58,257 nucleotides of DNA, taken from positions 1 to 58,257 of the forward strand of contig CANRJX010000002.1 in NCBI GenBank assembly GCA_947631095.1, given 5' to 3'. Under the pieces are notes generated by a model that saw only the letters and a list, made by a program, of their open reading frames with translations, was not told the origin of the DNA and ran no database searches. A program made the translations under genes and the position numbers. This stretch comes from an uncultured Wohlfahrtiimonas sp. (GTDB lineage: Bacteria > Pseudomonadota > Gammaproteobacteria > Cardiobacteriales > Wohlfahrtiimonadaceae). Positions 57,701 to 58,257 of the stretch are shown here, piece by piece (the first letter of the stretch is position 1; each line of letters opens with the position of its first letter).

Positions 57701-58135
57701 GACTTTTCTAAGTTGTTTCCGCGATTATTTGGTGGTGGAGAGGCTTATTTGGAGTTAAAAGGCGATGATGCATTATTAGGCGGTATTAATATTATTGCGC
57801 GCCCACCGGGTAAAAAACCCGGCACCATTCATCTCTTATCTGGTGGTGAAAAAGCTTTAACTGCTGCTGCATTAGTTTTTGCGATCTTTAATTTAAATCC
57901 TGCACCCTTCTGTATTTTAGATGAAGTGGATGCGCCATTAGATGAAGCAAATGTTCGTAGGTTAGGTTCATTGCTTCAAGAAATGTGTGATAAGGTGCAA
58001 TTCATATTTATCACACACAATAAAACAACGATGTCGATTGCTGAATCATTGATTGGTGTGACGATGAGTGAGCCAGGTGTATCTCGTTTAGTTTCTGTTG
58101 ATTTGGCAGAAGTTGAGAAAGTGATCCAAGGATAA
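54710..58135 (+). CDS. smc: Chromosome segregation protein SMC
   Basis: About 1141 residues. The N-terminal ATPase half has KLSGFKSFVD and Walker A GPNGCGKSNIIDA; two long coiled coils flank a hinge near residues 490-620; the C-terminal half has the ABC signature HLLSGGEKALTAAAL and Walker B FCILDEVDAPLDEANV. It forms the condensin ring with ScpA/B. GTG 54710 (M-Y-L-S-K-V-K-L) is preferred because SMC proteins begin just before that motif. An upstream TTG at 54644 would add 22 unrelated residues. No strong ribosome binding site is seen. SMC presence argues against MukB-bearing Enterobacterales/Pasteurellales. Confidence 0.96.
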   Translation: MYLSKVKLSGFKSFVDHTVFELTDRLNGIVGPNGCGKSNIIDAIRWVMGESSAKQLRGESMTDVIFSGATSRKASSFASIELVFDNTDGRIGGQWSTFTEISIKRILERSGQSTYFLNGAKCRRKDITDIFLGTGLGSRSYAIIEQGMISRIVESKPDDLRLVFEEAAGVSKYKEQKRETETRIEHTRQNLLRLLDVREELTKQLEHLEKQAKKAEEYQILKKEERLLQYLSLKQKRTELEQGQAELQHRIEALQKEFHDSVTFYNDLVIKLNEHKVAFSEKTTLLTAKTELYHAKQREILTLQHKVESIQTLQKRATEDHNELQIQLQKIDDELVKCELALENLESEKAERDESLLVLNESLFEIEETLTLLNETFDQFISQSKTVNEEISLLERKADVAKNSITHFENKQINDENTITKLENELAILLENDTFYQKEVVLSEHLDEKNIVFAELQEKLLTAKEQQSELNGQKILIENSIHQSIRKQSEYEGRLSALTLLQNALLSQEQEIEPFYEALSIDPKWQKATEVVLSKFLTLSVRENTNGYVLANTKFEFTPKHLGYFIRTDYQLGSLLSHVYIAESLQEIEQNRGSLQIHECFVLPNGDLYGLDWFISNDRQEIQGVLERAEEMGQLEIQLEALNVSLSTYELEKNNIVEKLEKLSIELGDIEKAFDQLKMEISSTEKELAIVKKERSHITENKARIEKALEALKEAHQEGQLKIEESRIELESTLLMLDDKKINQSSLVDNLAEYEERKKQKHSEQQMLAQKVNEEVRLLDAVKFKVKEIETNLARLKVEKSQSLVKLTEKKEILDNSDDAVILEEELMFHNEVLLELEEVKLELSTAVEEIQTVLTQEEKLKESQEKHIESQKEMIQSLMLRNAEFKAHEEHTVKNWEALLDALSEEELQALSQEMLEIDEENIEELLKSIQGKLSKIGAVNLIAIEECKVLSERKTYLDEQDLDLNKALFELEAAIQRIDQETRDRFMETFNAVNADFSKLFPRLFGGGEAYLELKGDDALLGGINIIARPPGKKPGTIHLLSGGEKALTAAALVFAIFNLNPAPFCILDEVDAPLDEANVRRLGSLLQEMCDKVQFIFITHNKTTMSIAESLIGVTMSEPGVSRLVSVDLAEVEKVIQG

Positions 58136-58238
58136 TATGTGGCACTATTTAGTAGCTACCGATTAAGTCTCGTTGGTTACCGTTAAGGTTAAAATAAACT
58201 TAGTCTGCATATAAACTGTAGGCTTTTAGGAGAAGATT

Positions 58239-58257
58239 ATGAATTTTTTATGTAAAT
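58239..58257 (+). CDS. Start of a gene cut by the right edge
   Basis: ATG at 58239 with a good TAGGAGAAG site about 7 nt upstream, followed by codons for M-N-F-L-C-K before the window ends. zipA commonly follows smc in gammaproteobacteria, but six residues cannot identify it, and the 103-bp gap after smc shows nothing else. Confidence 0.4.

Overview
The window is a stretch of AT-rich chromosome from what looks like a gammaproteobacterium. The evidence is an SMC condensin rather than MukB, the order def-fmt-rsmB-DUF4390-ntrY, a YhhQ/comEC neighbourhood, and Tat-exported molybdenum enzymes coupled to c-type cytochromes. A Cardiobacteriales-type host (Ignatzschineria or Wohlfahrtiimonas) fits, but that placement is inference and not proven here. 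No rRNA, tRNA, CRISPR array, transposase or integrase was seen.

Layout. (1) 0.5-8.2 kb: a catabolic cluster resembling a cyclic-imide (imidase) pathway. It holds a metal-dependent polysaccharide-deacetylase-fold hydrolase, an MFS transporter, two SDR dehydrogenases, a small CxxC protein, a CobW-type GTPase, an amidase and an AraC regulator. (2) 8.2-12.2 kb: an 11-copy heptamer repeat, a LysE/ArgO exporter, a lipocalin, a flavin reductase fused to a MarR-like domain, and a Bcr/CflA exporter. (3) 12.4-23.3 kb: two paralogous three-subunit molybdenum hydroxylases (Tat-exported molybdenum subunit, 2Fe-2S subunit, triheme cytochrome c) in convergent operons. One operon also carries mocA-like and xdhC-like cofactor genes. 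(4) 23.5-31.9 kb: LysM protein, def-fmt-rsmB-DUF4390-ntrY without an adjacent ntrX, then argH. (5) 31.9-37.2 kb: a periplasmic ankyrin protein, a queuosine-precursor transporter behind a preQ1-I riboswitch, comEC, a small membrane protein and an alpha/beta hydrolase. (6) 37.2-39.9 kb: bioF and bioC behind a BirA-like operator shared with the divergent hydrolase, then a MOSC protein. (7) 40.0-51.1 kb: a purine operon purE-K-C-F-M-N-H-...-D whose PurF is of the Bacillus type, with four iron-sulfur cysteines and a propeptide. Between purH and purD sit a PD-(D/E)XK (Mrr-like) zinc-ribbon nuclease gene bracketed by 45-bp perfect direct repeats, and a threonine dehydratase. An aspartate dehydrogenase gene follows purD. 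(8) 51.1-58.2 kb: a CstA-family transporter, a cysteine desulfidase-like gene, a prepilin-like microprotein, smc, and the first codons of a further gene at the right edge.

How the parts work together. The left arm is accessory metabolism: import and hydrolysis of imide- or amide-like compounds, followed by periplasmic hydroxylation of aldehydes or N-heterocycles with electrons passed to cytochromes c. The right half is core metabolism (translation start and rRNA methylation, arginine, biotin, purines, chromosome segregation) with embedded oddities. The best candidates for undescribed biology are the nuclease locus flanked by direct repeats inside the purine operon, the imidase/CobW/MCGLCG cluster, and the hydrolase that shares a BirA operator with bioFC.
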